Shown: positions 26,477 through 35,847 of the stretch, in pieces
How the letters are laid out: each line of letters starts with the position of its first letter
Position numbering within the stretch: position 1 is the stretch's first letter
NCBI RefSeq assembly: GCF_030348825.1
Contig: NZ_JAUCES010000005.1
Span: forward strand, 1,488,001 to 1,552,000
Direction of reading: 5' to 3'
DNA length: 64,000 bases
Origin: Fictibacillus sp. b24
GTDB lineage: Bacteria; Bacillota; Bacilli; Bacillales; Fictibacillaceae
The notes under the pieces: generated by a model
Told to the model about the DNA's origin: nothing
What the model saw: the letters and a program-made list of their open reading frames with translations, nothing else
Databases searched by the model: none
Position numbers and translations under genes: made by a program

Positions 26477-27352
26477 ATGAAAAAAGCAAAAGTGCTCGCC
26501 CTGCTATCTATAATGGCTGCAGCATTATTTATTGCCCCTTTAAAAATGTTTGCAGACGCAGCACCTGGGGATGTCATCGTTACACTTGGACAAAACTTAA
26601 CTGAAGAACAAAAGAACAGTTTATTAAAAGAGATGGATGTATCTGCTGATGTAGAGACAGTACAAGTTACAAATGAAGAAGAACACCAATATCTAGGTGA
26701 ATATATATCAAAAGCTCAAATTGGATCAAAAGCGATCTCGTCATCTAAGATTACAATTGGTGAAAAAGATCAAGGTTTATCTGTTGAAACCAACAATATT
26801 AATTGGGTAACAGAAGAAATGTATATGAATGCATTAACGACTGCTGGTGTTACAGATGCAGAGATTTATGTTACAGCACCTTTTGAAGTGTCTGGTACAG
26901 CAGCGTTAACAGGTATTCTTAAAGCATACGAAACAACAGCTCAGATTGAGATTCCAGAAGCGCAAAAACAAGTAGCTAATGAAGAAATGGTTAAAACAGC
27001 TAAATTAGGAGAAAGAATCGGTACAAAAGAAGCAACAGAATTAATGACTCGTGTTAAAGAGGAAATCGCAAAGAATCCGGTACAGTCAGAAGAAGATTTG
27101 AGGGCGTTAATCGAAAAAGTTGCAAAAGATATGGGAATCGAACTGACTCAAGATGAATTGAACGGGCTTATTGCGCTATTTAATAAGATGAAAGATCTAA
27201 ATATTGATTGGGATCAAGTTCAGAGCGATCTTAAGAACATTAGTGAAAACCTTGGAGACTTCTTAAACAAGGAAGAGACACAATCTTTTATTCAGAAAAT
27301 AATCGACTTTCTTATCGCACTGATAGAGGCGATTAAATCACTCTTTAAATAG
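26477..27352 (+). CDS. ypuA: DUF1002 secreted protein (YpuA-like)
   Basis: 291-residue protein with a signal peptide (KVLALLSIMAAALFIAPLKMFADA) and the DUF1002 domain (VTLGQNLTEEQKNSLL, SSSKITI, ITTAGVTDAEIYVTAPFEVSGTAALTG-type blocks). Function is not established; in B. subtilis YpuA is linked to cell-envelope stress. The acidic helical C-terminus ends in a hydrophobic segment. I chose ATG 26477 with GAGAGGTG upstream; the GTG at 26468 is part of that ribosome binding site. It is monocistronic with a strong terminator. Confidence 0.85.
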   Translation: MKKAKVLALLSIMAAALFIAPLKMFADAAPGDVIVTLGQNLTEEQKNSLLKEMDVSADVETVQVTNEEEHQYLGEYISKAQIGSKAISSSKITIGEKDQGLSVETNNINWVTEEMYMNALTTAGVTDAEIYVTAPFEVSGTAALTGILKAYETTAQIEIPEAQKQVANEEMVKTAKLGERIGTKEATELMTRVKEEIAKNPVQSEEDLRALIEKVAKDMGIELTQDELNGLIALFNKMKDLNIDWDQVQSDLKNISENLGDFLNKEETQSFIQKIIDFLIALIEAIKSLFK

Positions 27353-27355
27353 ACA

Positions 27356-27387
27356 GAAAAAAAGCGGCTCACAGGCCGCTTTTTTTA
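27356..27387. terminator. Bidirectional terminator between ypuA-like and yqgB-like genes
   Basis: AAAGCGGC and GCCGCTTT arms between A and T runs, in a convergent gap. It overlaps the last codons of the minus-strand gene. Confidence 0.85.
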
Positions 27388-27926
27388 TTTTTTTTCGAAG
27401 GTGTCTTAGTAATAGCTAGGATGCAAATTATAAATGATAATAGCCAAAACCAAATAAAAGAGTGAGGAACATGAATATTTAAAGTAAAAAGAATTGTGAT
27501 CAAGACAGAAGGAAGGGTAATTGAATAACAAGATATGACCCATAGATGTCTATACGTAAGTTTTCTGCCCAAAATTTTTGCTGCAGGAATTGCAATACCA
27601 GCTATTATGGAAACACCTGAAAATAGTATGCCTGAGAACAGGACATACATCACCGCATAGATTACGGCTATAATGATAGGGTATATTCCATCTAGTGAGG
27701 TAGCAAAATTTTGCATTTGATCTGGATTTAAGCCAAAGCTTTCAAAATTGGACAAGGATTGATTACCTGACAAAAGACTTAATAAGAAAATGATTAATAC
27801 AGGCACAATACATAATAAGGTTAGGGATAGAACATAAAGAATAGTACTCCCTACACCTAATAATCTAAATTGAGCAATCGACATTATGGAAAATAAACTT
27901 TTAACAAAACGAATATGTAATTTCAT
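27369..27926 (-). CDS. yqgB: DUF1189-type membrane protein (YqgB-like)
   Basis: 185-residue protein with about five transmembrane segments and a Lys-rich C-terminus (KTPSKKNKKSG). The N-terminal FVKSLFSIMSIAQFRLLGVGSTILYVL arrangement and the position before yqgC-sodA fit the DUF1189 protein YqgB, an unknown membrane protein. Identification is by context and topology more than by motif. ATG 27926 (minus) follows AAGGGGA. Its 3' end runs into the shared terminator. Confidence 0.75.
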   Translation of the reverse strand: MKLHIRFVKSLFSIMSIAQFRLLGVGSTILYVLSLTLLCIVPVLIIFLLSLLSGNQSLSNFESFGLNPDQMQNFATSLDGIYPIIIAVIYAVMYVLFSGILFSGVSIIAGIAIPAAKILGRKLTYRHLWVISCYSITLPSVLITILFTLNIHVPHSFIWFWLLSFIICILAITKTPSKKNKKSGL

Positions 27927-28102
27927 TAAAGAATCCCCTTTATTTACTGACCATAAATAGTTTACATGAACCCAGACCTTTCGACAATAAGATTCAATTG
28001 TAAAGGAAATGTTACAAATTCCCCTTTTTTATTTACACAAACTATACAAATAGAGATAATGGCAAAGGTTGATAAATGATAGTTAATAAGGAGCTGTAAA
28101 CA

Positions 28103-29722
28103 TTGAATTATCAAGAAATGTTATTTCAATTCATCGGAGGACTGGGGATCTTCTTATTTGGGATTAAGTACATGGGAGATGGACTTCAAAATTCAGCAGG
28201 AGACCGATTACGAGAAATACTTGATAAATTAACAACAAATCCTTTTATGGGAGTTTTAGCAGGGATATTTGTAACAGTATTAATTCAAAGTAGTTCAGGT
28301 ACGACTGTGTTAACAGTTGGACTTGTTAATGCTGGATTCTTAACTCTAAGGCAAGCGATCGGTGTTATCATGGGGGCAAACATTGGTACAACAGTTACGT
28401 CCTTTATCATCGGTATCGATGTAGGTGAGTATGCATTGCCGATCATAGCAGTTGGATCCATCTTAATCTTTTTCTTTAAAAATCCGAAGTATAACTATTT
28501 TGGACAGATTACGTTTGGTTTTGGTGCGTTATTCTTAGGTCTTGAACTAATGGGTGACGGAATGAAACCATTGCGCAGCCTTGAAGCATTTCAAGAGCTG
28601 ACGGTTTCCATGAGTGACAACCCAATCCTTGGAGTTGTAATTGGAACGTTATTTACTGTTATTGTGCAGTCTTCAAGTGCAACGATTGGTATTTTACAAG
28701 AGCTGTATTCTCAAAATATGATTGATCTTAAAGCCGCACTGCCTGTATTGTTTGGTGATAATATTGGTACTACGATTACGGCAATCTTAGCAGCTATCGG
28801 TACTACAGTTGCAGCAAGACGCGCTGCGCTTACTCATGTAATCTTTAACTTGCTTGGAACAGTTATCTTTTTGATCGTTCTTGTTCCGTTCAGACACTAT
28901 ATTGAATTCTTATCTGCAAAGTTTAACTTGGAACCGGCTATGCAAATTGCATTTGCACATGGTACCTTCAATGTCACGAACGTTCTGATACAGTTTTGGT
29001 TCATTGGGTTATTAGCCTTTATTGTTACAAAACTTATTAAGGGTGAAGATGTATTGATTGAGTACAAGGCAAAACATCTTGACGAAATCGTTTTAGAGAG
29101 TTCACCTTCTCTAGCAATTAGACAAGCTAAGCAAGAAATTATTCGTATGGCTAACTATTCTCAGGCGGGATTAAAAGAAGCCATCGCTTATTTAAATGAA
29201 AAAGATAAAAAGAATTCTGATCTTGCTCTTCAATATGAAGAAGCAATCAATAATTTAGATCGCCAGATAACATCTTATCTTGTAAAACTGTCTGCACATC
29301 CGTTAACACCTCAAGAATCAAATGAACACTCAATGCTGCTAGACACCTCTCGTGACATTGAACGTATTGGGGACCATATGGAAAATATTATTGAACTTGT
29401 TGATTATCAACTGCGTAATAATGTTCGTTTGACAGACACGGCTAAAAAAGACTTAGATGAAATGTTTACTCTTACCGTTTCAACAGTCGACAAGGCCGTT
29501 AAAGCATTAGAAGAAGGAAACATTGAACTGGCTAAAGAAGTGCTTGGATTAGAAGATAAAATCGATAAAATGGAGCGTACACTTCGCAAACAGCACATTA
29601 TGCGTATGAACGAAGGACTATGCGACGGAAATGCAGGTATTGTTTTTGTTGATATCGTAAGTAACCTAGAAAGAATAGGGGACCACGCTGTTAACATTGC
29701 AGAAGCTGTACTAGAGAAGTAA
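28103..29722 (+). CDS. Na/Pi cotransporter family protein with PhoU-like C-terminus
   Basis: Sodium-phosphate symporter (NptA/YjbB type), 539 residues. The membrane half contains the inverted-repeat signatures VLIQSSSGTTVLTVGLVNAG and VIVQSSSATIGILQ, each with the QSSS motif. The C-terminal 190 residues form a PhoU-like helical bundle (SRDIERIGDHMENI, SNLERIGDHAVNIAEAVL). TTG 28103 follows TAAGGAG with 9-nt spacing. It provides a low-affinity phosphate route next to the high-affinity pst system 8 kb downstream. No Pho box was seen here. Confidence 0.92.
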   Translation: MNYQEMLFQFIGGLGIFLFGIKYMGDGLQNSAGDRLREILDKLTTNPFMGVLAGIFVTVLIQSSSGTTVLTVGLVNAGFLTLRQAIGVIMGANIGTTVTSFIIGIDVGEYALPIIAVGSILIFFFKNPKYNYFGQITFGFGALFLGLELMGDGMKPLRSLEAFQELTVSMSDNPILGVVIGTLFTVIVQSSSATIGILQELYSQNMIDLKAALPVLFGDNIGTTITAILAAIGTTVAARRAALTHVIFNLLGTVIFLIVLVPFRHYIEFLSAKFNLEPAMQIAFAHGTFNVTNVLIQFWFIGLLAFIVTKLIKGEDVLIEYKAKHLDEIVLESSPSLAIRQAKQEIIRMANYSQAGLKEAIAYLNEKDKKNSDLALQYEEAINNLDRQITSYLVKLSAHPLTPQESNEHSMLLDTSRDIERIGDHMENIIELVDYQLRNNVRLTDTAKKDLDEMFTLTVSTVDKAVKALEEGNIELAKEVLGLEDKIDKMERTLRKQHIMRMNEGLCDGNAGIVFVDIVSNLERIGDHAVNIAEAVLEK

Positions 29723-29786
29723 AATGAAGCCAGGGGGAATTTCCTCCTGGTTATTTATTTGGTCTTTTACGAGAAAGGAGACAGAA

Positions 29787-30269
29787 GTGGACTATTTATA
29801 TTGGTTTTTAATTGGTTTAGCGTTAGTAATCAGTTTTATTGCGTTAATCTATCCGATTTTACCTGGTGTATTATTTTTAGCTGCCGGTTTTTTAATTTAT
29901 GGATTTGCTTTTTCATTTGAGCCGTTCACGCCTTTATTTCTTACTGTGCAAATCCTATTGTTTATCAGTTTGTTTGTTGTTGACTACATAGGGAATGCTT
30001 ATGCGGTTAAGAAAAAAGGAGGATCTAAAGCGGCTTTATGGGGAAGTACGATCGGATTGATAGTCGGACCTTTTGTAATACCTGTTGCCGGAATACTGAT
30101 TGGACCGTTTTTAGGTGCTGTAATTGCAGAACTTCTATTCCAAAGAAAAGGATTGAAGTCAGCCGTTTCTGTAGGTATTGGTACTGTGCTTGCTTTCGTA
30201 GGAACAACTCTGATTAAAGTCTTTACACAGGCTTTAATGATCGGATATTTTTATTATCAAGTGTTATAA
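29787..30269 (+). CDS. yqgC: DUF456 membrane protein YqgC
   Basis: 160-residue protein with about five membrane helices and the DUF456 glycine-rich signature (GSTIGLIVGPFVIPVAGILIGPF). Function unknown. I chose GTG 29787 because AAAGGAGAC stands upstream; the open frame extends to 29724 through a hairpin (CCAGGGGG/CCTCCTGG) and lacks an RBS there. The gene follows the Na/Pi transporter by 64 bp; yqgC adjacent to sodA is the B. subtilis order, here separated by tRNA genes. Confidence 0.85.
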   Translation: MDYLYWFLIGLALVISFIALIYPILPGVLFLAAGFLIYGFAFSFEPFTPLFLTVQILLFISLFVVDYIGNAYAVKKKGGSKAALWGSTIGLIVGPFVIPVAGILIGPFLGAVIAELLFQRKGLKSAVSVGIGTVLAFVGTTLIKVFTQALMIGYFYYQVL

Positions 30270-30358
30270 ATCTTCATTGCTTATTGCTGTCGGGCGTGTT
30301 ATATTATTTTTGTTCTAAAAAGTACATGTGTTCGCGCAAATTCATTTCAAAAATGTTA

Positions 30359-30388
30359 TTGACATTAATTACGACAACGTGATATAGT
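30359..30388 (+). promoter_or_regulatory. Promoter of the tRNA cluster
   Basis: A perfect TTGACA -35 and a TATAGT -10 with 18-bp spacing, 33 bp before the first tRNA gene. Confidence 0.75.
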
Positions 30389-30420
30389 AGTTCTTGTCCT
30401 TAACAAAGTTAAGACGTTAT

Positions 30421-30495
30421 TCCACAGTAGCTCAGTGGTAGAGCTATCGGCTGTTAACCGATCGGTCGTAGGTTCGAGTCCTACCTGTGGAGCCA
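30421..30495 (+). tRNA. tRNA-Asn (GTT)
   Basis: TCCACAG acceptor arm pairs with CTGTGGA; anticodon GTT at 30453-30455; GGTTCGAGTCC T-arm; G discriminator and encoded CCA. Confidence 0.97.
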
Positions 30496-30499
30496 TTTT

Positions 30500-30576
30500 G
30501 GCGGTGTAGCTCAGCTGGCTAGAGCGTACGGTTCATACCCGTGAGGTCGTGGGTTCGACTCCCTCCGCCGCTACCA
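30500..30576 (+). tRNA. tRNA-Met (CAT), elongator type
   Basis: GGCGGTG acceptor arm with the G1-U72 wobble, anticodon CAT at 30534-30536, GGGTTCGACTCCC T-arm, encoded CCA. It lacks the three G-C pairs of the initiator anticodon stem, so it is an elongator tRNA. Confidence 0.93.
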
Positions 30577-30601
30577 AAATGTTTTATTAATTAATCACGA
30601 T

Positions 30602-30678
30602 GGCGGTCGTGGCGAAGTGGTTAACGCATCGGATTGTGGTTCCGACATTCGGGGGTTCGATTCCCCTCGTCCGCCCCA
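30602..30678 (+). tRNA. tRNA-His (GTG)
   Basis: Anticodon GTG at 30636-30638, encoded extra 5' G(-1) opposite C73, encoded CCA. The acceptor arm GCGGTCG/CGTCCGC has a U5-U68 mismatch. Confidence 0.93.
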
Positions 30679-30703
30679 TAACATGTACATAAGTTTTATC
30701 TTT

Positions 30704-30780
30704 GGACCCTTAGCTCAGTTGGTCAGAGCGGTCGGCTCATAACCGATTGGTCGTAGGTTCGAGTCCTACAGGGTCCACCA
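30704..30780 (+). tRNA. tRNA-Ile2 (CAT, expected lysidine at C34)
   Basis: GGACCCT/AGGGTCC acceptor arm, anticodon CAT at 30738-30740, encoded CCA. The body resembles the B. subtilis AUA-reading tRNA-Ile (modified by TilS) and not tRNA-Met. Confidence 0.85.
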
Positions 30781-30789
30781 TATAATCGA

Positions 30790-30882
30790 GGAGGTATACC
30801 CAAGTCCGGCTGAAGGGATCGGTCTTGAAAACCGACAGGGGTTTAACGACCCGCGGGGGTTCGAATCCCTCTACCTCCTCCA
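30790..30882 (+). tRNA. tRNA-Ser (TGA)
   Basis: Class II tRNA with long variable arm; GGAGGTA/TACCTCC acceptor, anticodon TGA at 30826-30828, encoded CCA. The discriminator base is U73, while G73 is the common serine identity base. Confidence 0.95.
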
Positions 30883-30925
30883 TTACATATTTTGTAGTAA
30901 ATAAAATTATAAATATCTTCTTTTT

Positions 30926-31016
30926 GGCTCGATAGCTACGAGCGTTACAGCACGAGTATGCTGCGAGTTGTCTCGACGGATACACCCTAGAAGGGAACGT
31001 GTAGAGGAAGAGACAC
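30926..31016 (+). ncRNA. Structured segment starting with a tRNA-Phe 5' copy (candidate RNA or relic)
   Basis: The first 12 bases GGCTCGATAGCT (with five preceding Ts) are identical to the start of tRNA-Phe at 31060. After that the sequence differs and can fold into three hairpins: GCTCG/CGAGC, CAGCA/TGCTG, and TGTCTC/GAGACA enclosing TACAC/GTGTA with CCC/GGG. It is much richer in G+C than its flanks. A CCAAAA/TTTTGG hairpin follows. It lies inside the tRNA transcription unit. Whether it is a functional RNA or a relic is unknown. Confidence 0.4.
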
Positions 31017-31059
31017 AGTAATTAAATAAGACCAAAAATTTTGGTTTTGAAAAATTTTT

Positions 31060-31135
<76 letters not shown>

Positions 31136-31150
31136 TACTATACATATTAA

Positions 31151-31177
31151 CCTTACGGCGTGGCGTAAGGTTTTTTT
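31151..31177 (+). terminator. Terminator of the tRNA cluster
   Basis: CCTTACG and CGTAAGG arms followed by T7. Confidence 0.9.
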
Positions 31178-31345
31178 ATTGTTAGAAAGGGTACAGTGTT
31201 TAAAAATTGAAAGTTCGCTATAAATTTGATAAGGTAAACATGTTGAATACTTTCTAAACAAGTAAGTTGATTAAATGGTTTCACTTTTCAAGTTACCTTG
31301 AAAATGAACATATAAAACTCTACATATTATAAGGAGGAAATGAAC

Positions 31346-31957
31346 ATGGCTAAATTTGAACTGCCTGCATTACCTTATGAAACAAACGCACTTGAACCGC
31401 ATATCGACAAAGAAACAATGGAGATCCACCACGGTCGCCATCACAAAACATATGTTGATAATTTAAATGCTGCTCTTGAGGGGCAAGCTGAATTTGAAAA
31501 CAAGAGCTTGGAAGATCTTCTTTCAAACCTTGATTCTCTTCCGCAAAGTATCCAAAATGCTGTTAGAAACAATGGTGGTGGGCACGCTAACCATAGTCTT
31601 TTCTGGGAAGTAATCGCACCAGGCGGAGCTAACGCACCATCTGGAGAACTTGCTGACAAAATCAACAGCAAATTCGGAAGCCTAGATGCATTTAAAGAAG
31701 AGTTTGCGAACGCTGGTAAAACAAGATTTGGCTCTGGCTGGGCATGGTTAGTTGTAAACAATGGAGAGCTTGAAGTTACAAGCACGCCAAACCAAGATAC
31801 ACCTGTTATGGAAGGTAAAACACCGATCCTAGGACTAGATGTTTGGGAGCATGCTTACTACTTAAATTATCAAAACAAACGTCCTGATTACATCGCTGCA
31901 TTTTGGAACGTTGTAAACTGGGATGAAGTTGAAAAGCGTTATAACGAAGCAAAATAA
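31346..31957 (+). CDS. sodA: Superoxide dismutase (Mn)
   Basis: Dismutates superoxide in the cytoplasm. The 203-residue protein has the N-terminal ligand histidine in [13 protein letters not shown] context (His28), the [14 protein letters not shown] segment with the second histidine, GSGWAWLV, and [13 protein letters not shown] with the Asp and His ligands. The sequence fits Mn-SOD of bacilli. I chose ATG 31346: AAGGAGG (31331-31337) is 8 nt upstream, while ATG 31340 is too close. The manganese importer at 18-20.6 kb would supply its cofactor. Confidence 0.97.
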   Translation: MAKFELPALPYETNALEPHIDKETMEIHHGRHHKTYVDNLNAALEGQAEFENKSLEDLLSNLDSLPQSIQNAVRNNGGGHANHSLFWEVIAPGGANAPSGELADKINSKFGSLDAFKEEFANAGKTRFGSGWAWLVVNNGELEVTSTPNQDTPVMEGKTPILGLDVWEHAYYLNYQNKRPDYIAAFWNVVNWDEVEKRYNEAK

Positions 31958-32218
31958 TTAATGAAAGCTGCTGGCTTGCCAGTGGCTTTTTATTATGCCT
32001 TTGTCATGTATTTCATAATGATCTGCTAACCTTACTAATAGTTCATCAAGAGCTAGATTACCGTCACCGAATGGAACAAACGATTGAATAACAAATACAT
32101 TTTTTGATTGAAAATACCAAATAAAATCTTTTTGCAACTTCGCGCTGTCTTCTAGTTTTACATCGGAGTCATAGAAAAGGTCTATATCTACAGAATCAAA
32201 TATCCAATACTCAAACAT
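31958..32218 (-). CDS. Uncharacterised 86-residue protein
   Basis: Not recognised. An acidic soluble protein rich in aromatic residues (MFEYWIFDSVDIDLFYDSD...). AAAGGGG lies about 10 nt upstream of ATG 32218 on the minus strand. It is convergent with sodA and its last codons run across the sodA terminator hairpin, which is unusual and lowers confidence at the 3' end. No hydrophobic segment or catalytic motif. Confidence 0.55.
   Translation of the reverse strand: MFEYWIFDSVDIDLFYDSDVKLEDSAKLQKDFIWYFQSKNVFVIQSFVPFGDGNLALDELLVRLADHYEIHDKGIIKSHWQASSFH
31964..31996 (+). terminator. Terminator after sodA
   Basis: Imperfect GCTGCTGGC and GCCAGTGGC arms followed by T5. Confidence 0.65.
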
Positions 32219-32319
32219 ATCATCATACCCCTTTATACAATAAAAACCAATTTATGAAAAAGTGAATAGCCCCTATCGTCTTGAAAGACACTAACGACGA
32301 TATGTAAGGGGGCGAAAAC

Positions 32320-33597
32320 ATGAGATTAAAAAAATTCATGGATACCGACCAATACCCTAGAGATTTGTTCTTATTGCTATTTGTGGGCGGATTATTTACC
32401 TTAAGTACAGCTCTTTCAAATACGTTTGTTAACATTTTTTTGTGGAAGCAATCTGGGAAAATTACAGATATCGCTTTTTATAATCTTTCTATTGTTGTCA
32501 TGCAGCCGATAGCGTTTTATTTAGCGGGATGGTTTGCCAAAAAAATTGACCGCGTTATCGTACTGAGAATAGGTGTTTTAATACTTGCTTTATTTTATAT
32601 AGGCGTCCTTTACATGGGATCGTTGGCGAGTAACTACATCATTTTACTAGGGGCTATGTTAGGATTTGGTTTAGGATTTTACTGGCTCGCTTTTAACGTG
32701 CTGACATTGGAAGTTACCGAACCGGAGACCCGTGATTTTTTTAACGGATATCTAGGCGTACTGAATTCCCTTTCAGGAATGATTGGTCCACTCAGTGCAG
32801 GGTATATCATTACTAGGATGGACAAACATGCAGGATACGAAACAATTTTCACCGTTTCAATGGTCTTGTTTTTTGTGGCAGTTGCTATAAGTTTTTTTTT
32901 AAAACGAAGAAAAGCAGATGGCAGGTTTGGTATAAGAGAGGTTTTACAGGAACGTAAAAAAGACAAAGCTTGGCTGCAGTTGCTAAGAGCACATTTTTTT
33001 CAGGGATTTCGTGAAGGAACATTTGTTTTTTTAATTGTAATATGGGTATATACAGCTTCTAAAAGTGAATTCGCTCTTGGAACTTACGGGTTTGTTCAGT
33101 CCTTAGTATCTTTTGTTGGGTATTATTGTGTCTCGCATTATTTAACACCTAGGAATAGAATGAGAGCGATATTTATTGGAGGATTGTTGCTCTTTATTTC
33201 GCCGTTTATGCTGCTTTTCCCCGTTTCATTTACACTCCTCGTCGTATACGGGGTATCTGTTTCGATTGCTTATCCGCTGTTATTAGTTCCATATGTCTCA
33301 TTAACGTATGATATTATCGGAAAATGTAGGGGTATTCATGAAAAAAGAATTGAGTATATTGTTGTTCGTGAAATGTATCTGAATGCAGGAAGGATCATTT
33401 CAATCATTACGTTTATCATCGTGGTAAATCTTTTATCACAAGAAAAGGGTATCCCTTTATTGCTGCCCATTTTAGGTGCCGGACACTTTTTAATTTATTT
33501 TTGCTTAAGAAAAGTTTCTTTCTCAAAAAACAGCTCTCAAAAAACAATTGAGCTTGCAGAAACACAGCAAGACGGAAACAATCCTAACAAACAATAA
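32320..33597 (+). CDS. yqgE: MFS transporter (YqgE-like)
   Basis: 425-residue membrane protein with about twelve helices in two halves, separated by the charged loop KRRKADGRFGIREVLQERKKDK. The substrate is unknown. Position between sodA and pbpA corresponds to B. subtilis yqgE. The first residues (MRLKKFMDTDQYPRDLFLLL) are cytoplasmic and charged. ATG 32320 follows TAAGGGGG. The C-terminus is a polar tail (AETQQDGNNPNKQ). Confidence 0.88.
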   Translation: MRLKKFMDTDQYPRDLFLLLFVGGLFTLSTALSNTFVNIFLWKQSGKITDIAFYNLSIVVMQPIAFYLAGWFAKKIDRVIVLRIGVLILALFYIGVLYMGSLASNYIILLGAMLGFGLGFYWLAFNVLTLEVTEPETRDFFNGYLGVLNSLSGMIGPLSAGYIITRMDKHAGYETIFTVSMVLFFVAVAISFFLKRRKADGRFGIREVLQERKKDKAWLQLLRAHFFQGFREGTFVFLIVIWVYTASKSEFALGTYGFVQSLVSFVGYYCVSHYLTPRNRMRAIFIGGLLLFISPFMLLFPVSFTLLVVYGVSVSIAYPLLLVPYVSLTYDIIGKCRGIHEKRIEYIVVREMYLNAGRIISIITFIIVVNLLSQEKGIPLLLPILGAGHFLIYFCLRKVSFSKNSSQKTIELAETQQDGNNPNKQ

Positions 33598-33665
33598 TTA
33601 TCTTTTGACATAATTGCCTTTGTAAGGATACTATTATTATGCAGATATAATTACCGGTTCGCTTT

Positions 33666-33699
33666 AGACACCTTTTTAGAAAGGTGTCTGTGCTGTTTT
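33666..33699 (+). terminator. Hairpin between yqgE and pbpA
   Basis: Perfect 10-bp arms AGACACCTTT and AAAGGTGTCT with a 4-nt loop; only a short, interrupted T tract follows, so termination may be partial. Confidence 0.55.
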
Positions 33700-33719
33700 A
33701 GAGGGAGATTTACAATATT

Positions 33720-35774
33720 ATGAAAACAAACGACAATAAAAAGAAAAACCATGTACCAATTCGAATCAATGCCCTTTTTTTATCGGCGTTCTTTCTCTTT
33801 TCAGTGTTGGTTCTCAGACTTGGTTATGTGCAGATCGTAAAAGGTGAAGAATATAAGCGCGATGCTTACTTAACAGAGAATGTAACAACGAAATTGGATG
33901 CTCCACGAGGTAAAATGTTTGATGCGAACTACCGGGTAGTAGTGGATAATGATCCAGTTTTCTCTATTACATATACAAGAACTCAGGAAGCTGATGCTGA
34001 GCAAAGATACAAATTAGCCTTAAAGCTAGCGGATCTTATAGATAAAGATTTTGAAGAACTAACCGAACGAGATAAAAAAGATTATTTTATTTTTCTAAAC
34101 GAAAAGGAAGTAGAATCAAGATTATCTAAGGAAGAGAAGAAGGATACTCCCCCAGAAGAGCTTTATAATCTTATGCTTCAAAAAGTAACTCAAGAAGATA
34201 TTGACTCCTTTACAAATAAAGAGCTTGAAGTTCTTGCGATTAAAAGTGAAATGGACAGGGGTTATACGCTTTCTCCCCAAAGAATTAAGGTTGGAGCTAC
34301 CGAAAAAGAAATTGCGTTGATCAGTGAGCATTTACCTGAACTAGAAGGTGTGGATATAAAACCTGATGCTGAACGATCATATCCTTATGGTAATTCTTTT
34401 CGTGATATCTTCGGTCAAGTAAAGCAAATACCGAAATCGAGAATGGATTATTACACAGCACGTGGTAATGACCGTAACGATATGGTCGGCACGAGTTTTC
34501 TTGAAGAACAATACGAATCACTTCTACGTGGAACAAAGTCGAAAATTAAATATGTTACAGATAAAAAGGGTAATCCAGTTGGAGATCCGGTAGAGGAAGA
34601 TGGTGCAAGAGGAAGCGATCTTATTCTGACTGTAGACATGAATCTTCAGCAAGAAGTTGAAAAAGTCATCGAAGAAAAATTAAAAGATGCTATTCGGGGC
34701 AAGTTTGCATACGACAACAACAAGTTAAACAGTGCGTATGTTGTCATGATGAATCCGAATACCGGTGAAATATTATCCATGGCGGCTAAAAAATACGACA
34801 GAAAAACAGGGAAGTTTACAGACATACCTTTTGGCAATGTTTATGACTCATATGCTATGGGGTCAACTGTTAAAGGAGCAACTGTTTTAACTGGCCTCAA
34901 AGAAGGAGTCATCGAGCCAAATACGATCATTAATGATGCACCGTTAACTTTTGGTGACAGCCGTCCTTTAAAATCGCATGAAAACATGGGGCCGGTCGAC
35001 GCTGTTGAAGCTTTAGAAAGATCTTCAAACGTATATATGTGGCACATTGCTATGCGTTTAGCGGGATATGACTATTCTAACAAGCGCTTTAACGAGAACA
35101 AGGTCCAAGAAGCATTTAATATATTAAGAAACTCATACAGTCAATTTGGTCTTGGTGTACCAACTGGAATAGATCTTCCCTCAGAGGCGACTGGTTATAA
35201 CACAGGGATGAGCAATGAATTATCACAAGCCATGTTCTTCTCCATCGGTCAATTTGACACATATACTCCGATGCAGATGGCACAGTATGTTTCTACTATT
35301 GCTAACGGTGGCCTTAGAATGCAGCCGCATCTTTTAAAAGAGGTAAGAGAACCATCCGTAGATCCTAACAAGTTAGGAAAGCTTCTTTATCGATTTGAAC
35401 CAAATATTTTAAATAGGATCGAAATGAAGCCAAGTGAAATCGCAGTTGTACAAAAAGGATTTTATGAAGTTATGCACGGCAACGGCGGTACAGCTGCATG
35501 GAAGTTCAAAAACAAGGATTATAATCCAGCAGGAAAAACAGGTACAGCCGAAATTGATAAGGCTACAGGTATTGTTAATAAGACACTGATTGGATATGCA
35601 CCATACGAAAATCCAGAGGTAGCATTTGCAGTCGTTGTTCCAAACATAAAAGAAGGGAATACGAACAGTGAAATAGCTGAAGGGGCACTGGATGCGTATT
35701 TCTCAATGAAAAAAGAAGGCATTCCGGCTAAACCGGATACAAAAGATAGAGCTCAAGATGAAGAATCACGTTAA
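33720..35774 (+). CDS. pbpA: Penicillin-binding protein 2A (class B transpeptidase)
   Basis: Peptidoglycan transpeptidase of the elongation/outgrowth type. It has an N-terminal cytoplasmic stretch, one membrane anchor (LFLSAFFLFSVLVLRLGYVQI, about residues 17-38), a pedestal/dimerisation domain, and the transpeptidase domain with the active serine S382 in STVK, SSN in LERSSNVYMW, and KTGT at 606-609. 684 residues. In B. subtilis PBP2a acts with RodA in rod-shape maintenance and spore outgrowth. ATG 33720 follows GAGGGAG. The stop codon is inside the terminator stem. Confidence 0.95.
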   Translation: MKTNDNKKKNHVPIRINALFLSAFFLFSVLVLRLGYVQIVKGEEYKRDAYLTENVTTKLDAPRGKMFDANYRVVVDNDPVFSITYTRTQEADAEQRYKLALKLADLIDKDFEELTERDKKDYFIFLNEKEVESRLSKEEKKDTPPEELYNLMLQKVTQEDIDSFTNKELEVLAIKSEMDRGYTLSPQRIKVGATEKEIALISEHLPELEGVDIKPDAERSYPYGNSFRDIFGQVKQIPKSRMDYYTARGNDRNDMVGTSFLEEQYESLLRGTKSKIKYVTDKKGNPVGDPVEEDGARGSDLILTVDMNLQQEVEKVIEEKLKDAIRGKFAYDNNKLNSAYVVMMNPNTGEILSMAAKKYDRKTGKFTDIPFGNVYDSYAMGSTVKGATVLTGLKEGVIEPNTIINDAPLTFGDSRPLKSHENMGPVDAVEALERSSNVYMWHIAMRLAGYDYSNKRFNENKVQEAFNILRNSYSQFGLGVPTGIDLPSEATGYNTGMSNELSQAMFFSIGQFDTYTPMQMAQYVSTIANGGLRMQPHLLKEVREPSVDPNKLGKLLYRFEPNILNRIEMKPSEIAVVQKGFYEVMHGNGGTAAWKFKNKDYNPAGKTGTAEIDKATGIVNKTLIGYAPYENPEVAFAVVVPNIKEGNTNSEIAEGALDAYFSMKKEGIPAKPDTKDRAQDEESR

Positions 35775-35794
35775 AATACGTGATTCTTTTTTGT
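35763..35794 (+). terminator. Terminator overlapping the pbpA stop codon
   Basis: 10-bp perfect arms AGAATCACGT and ACGTGATTCT followed by T6; the pbpA TAA is at 35772-35774. Confidence 0.9.
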
Positions 35795-35847
35795 ATAGAT
35801 AGATAGTCTTAGTAAAGACTAAGAACATATTCGTCGATGAATCAGTC

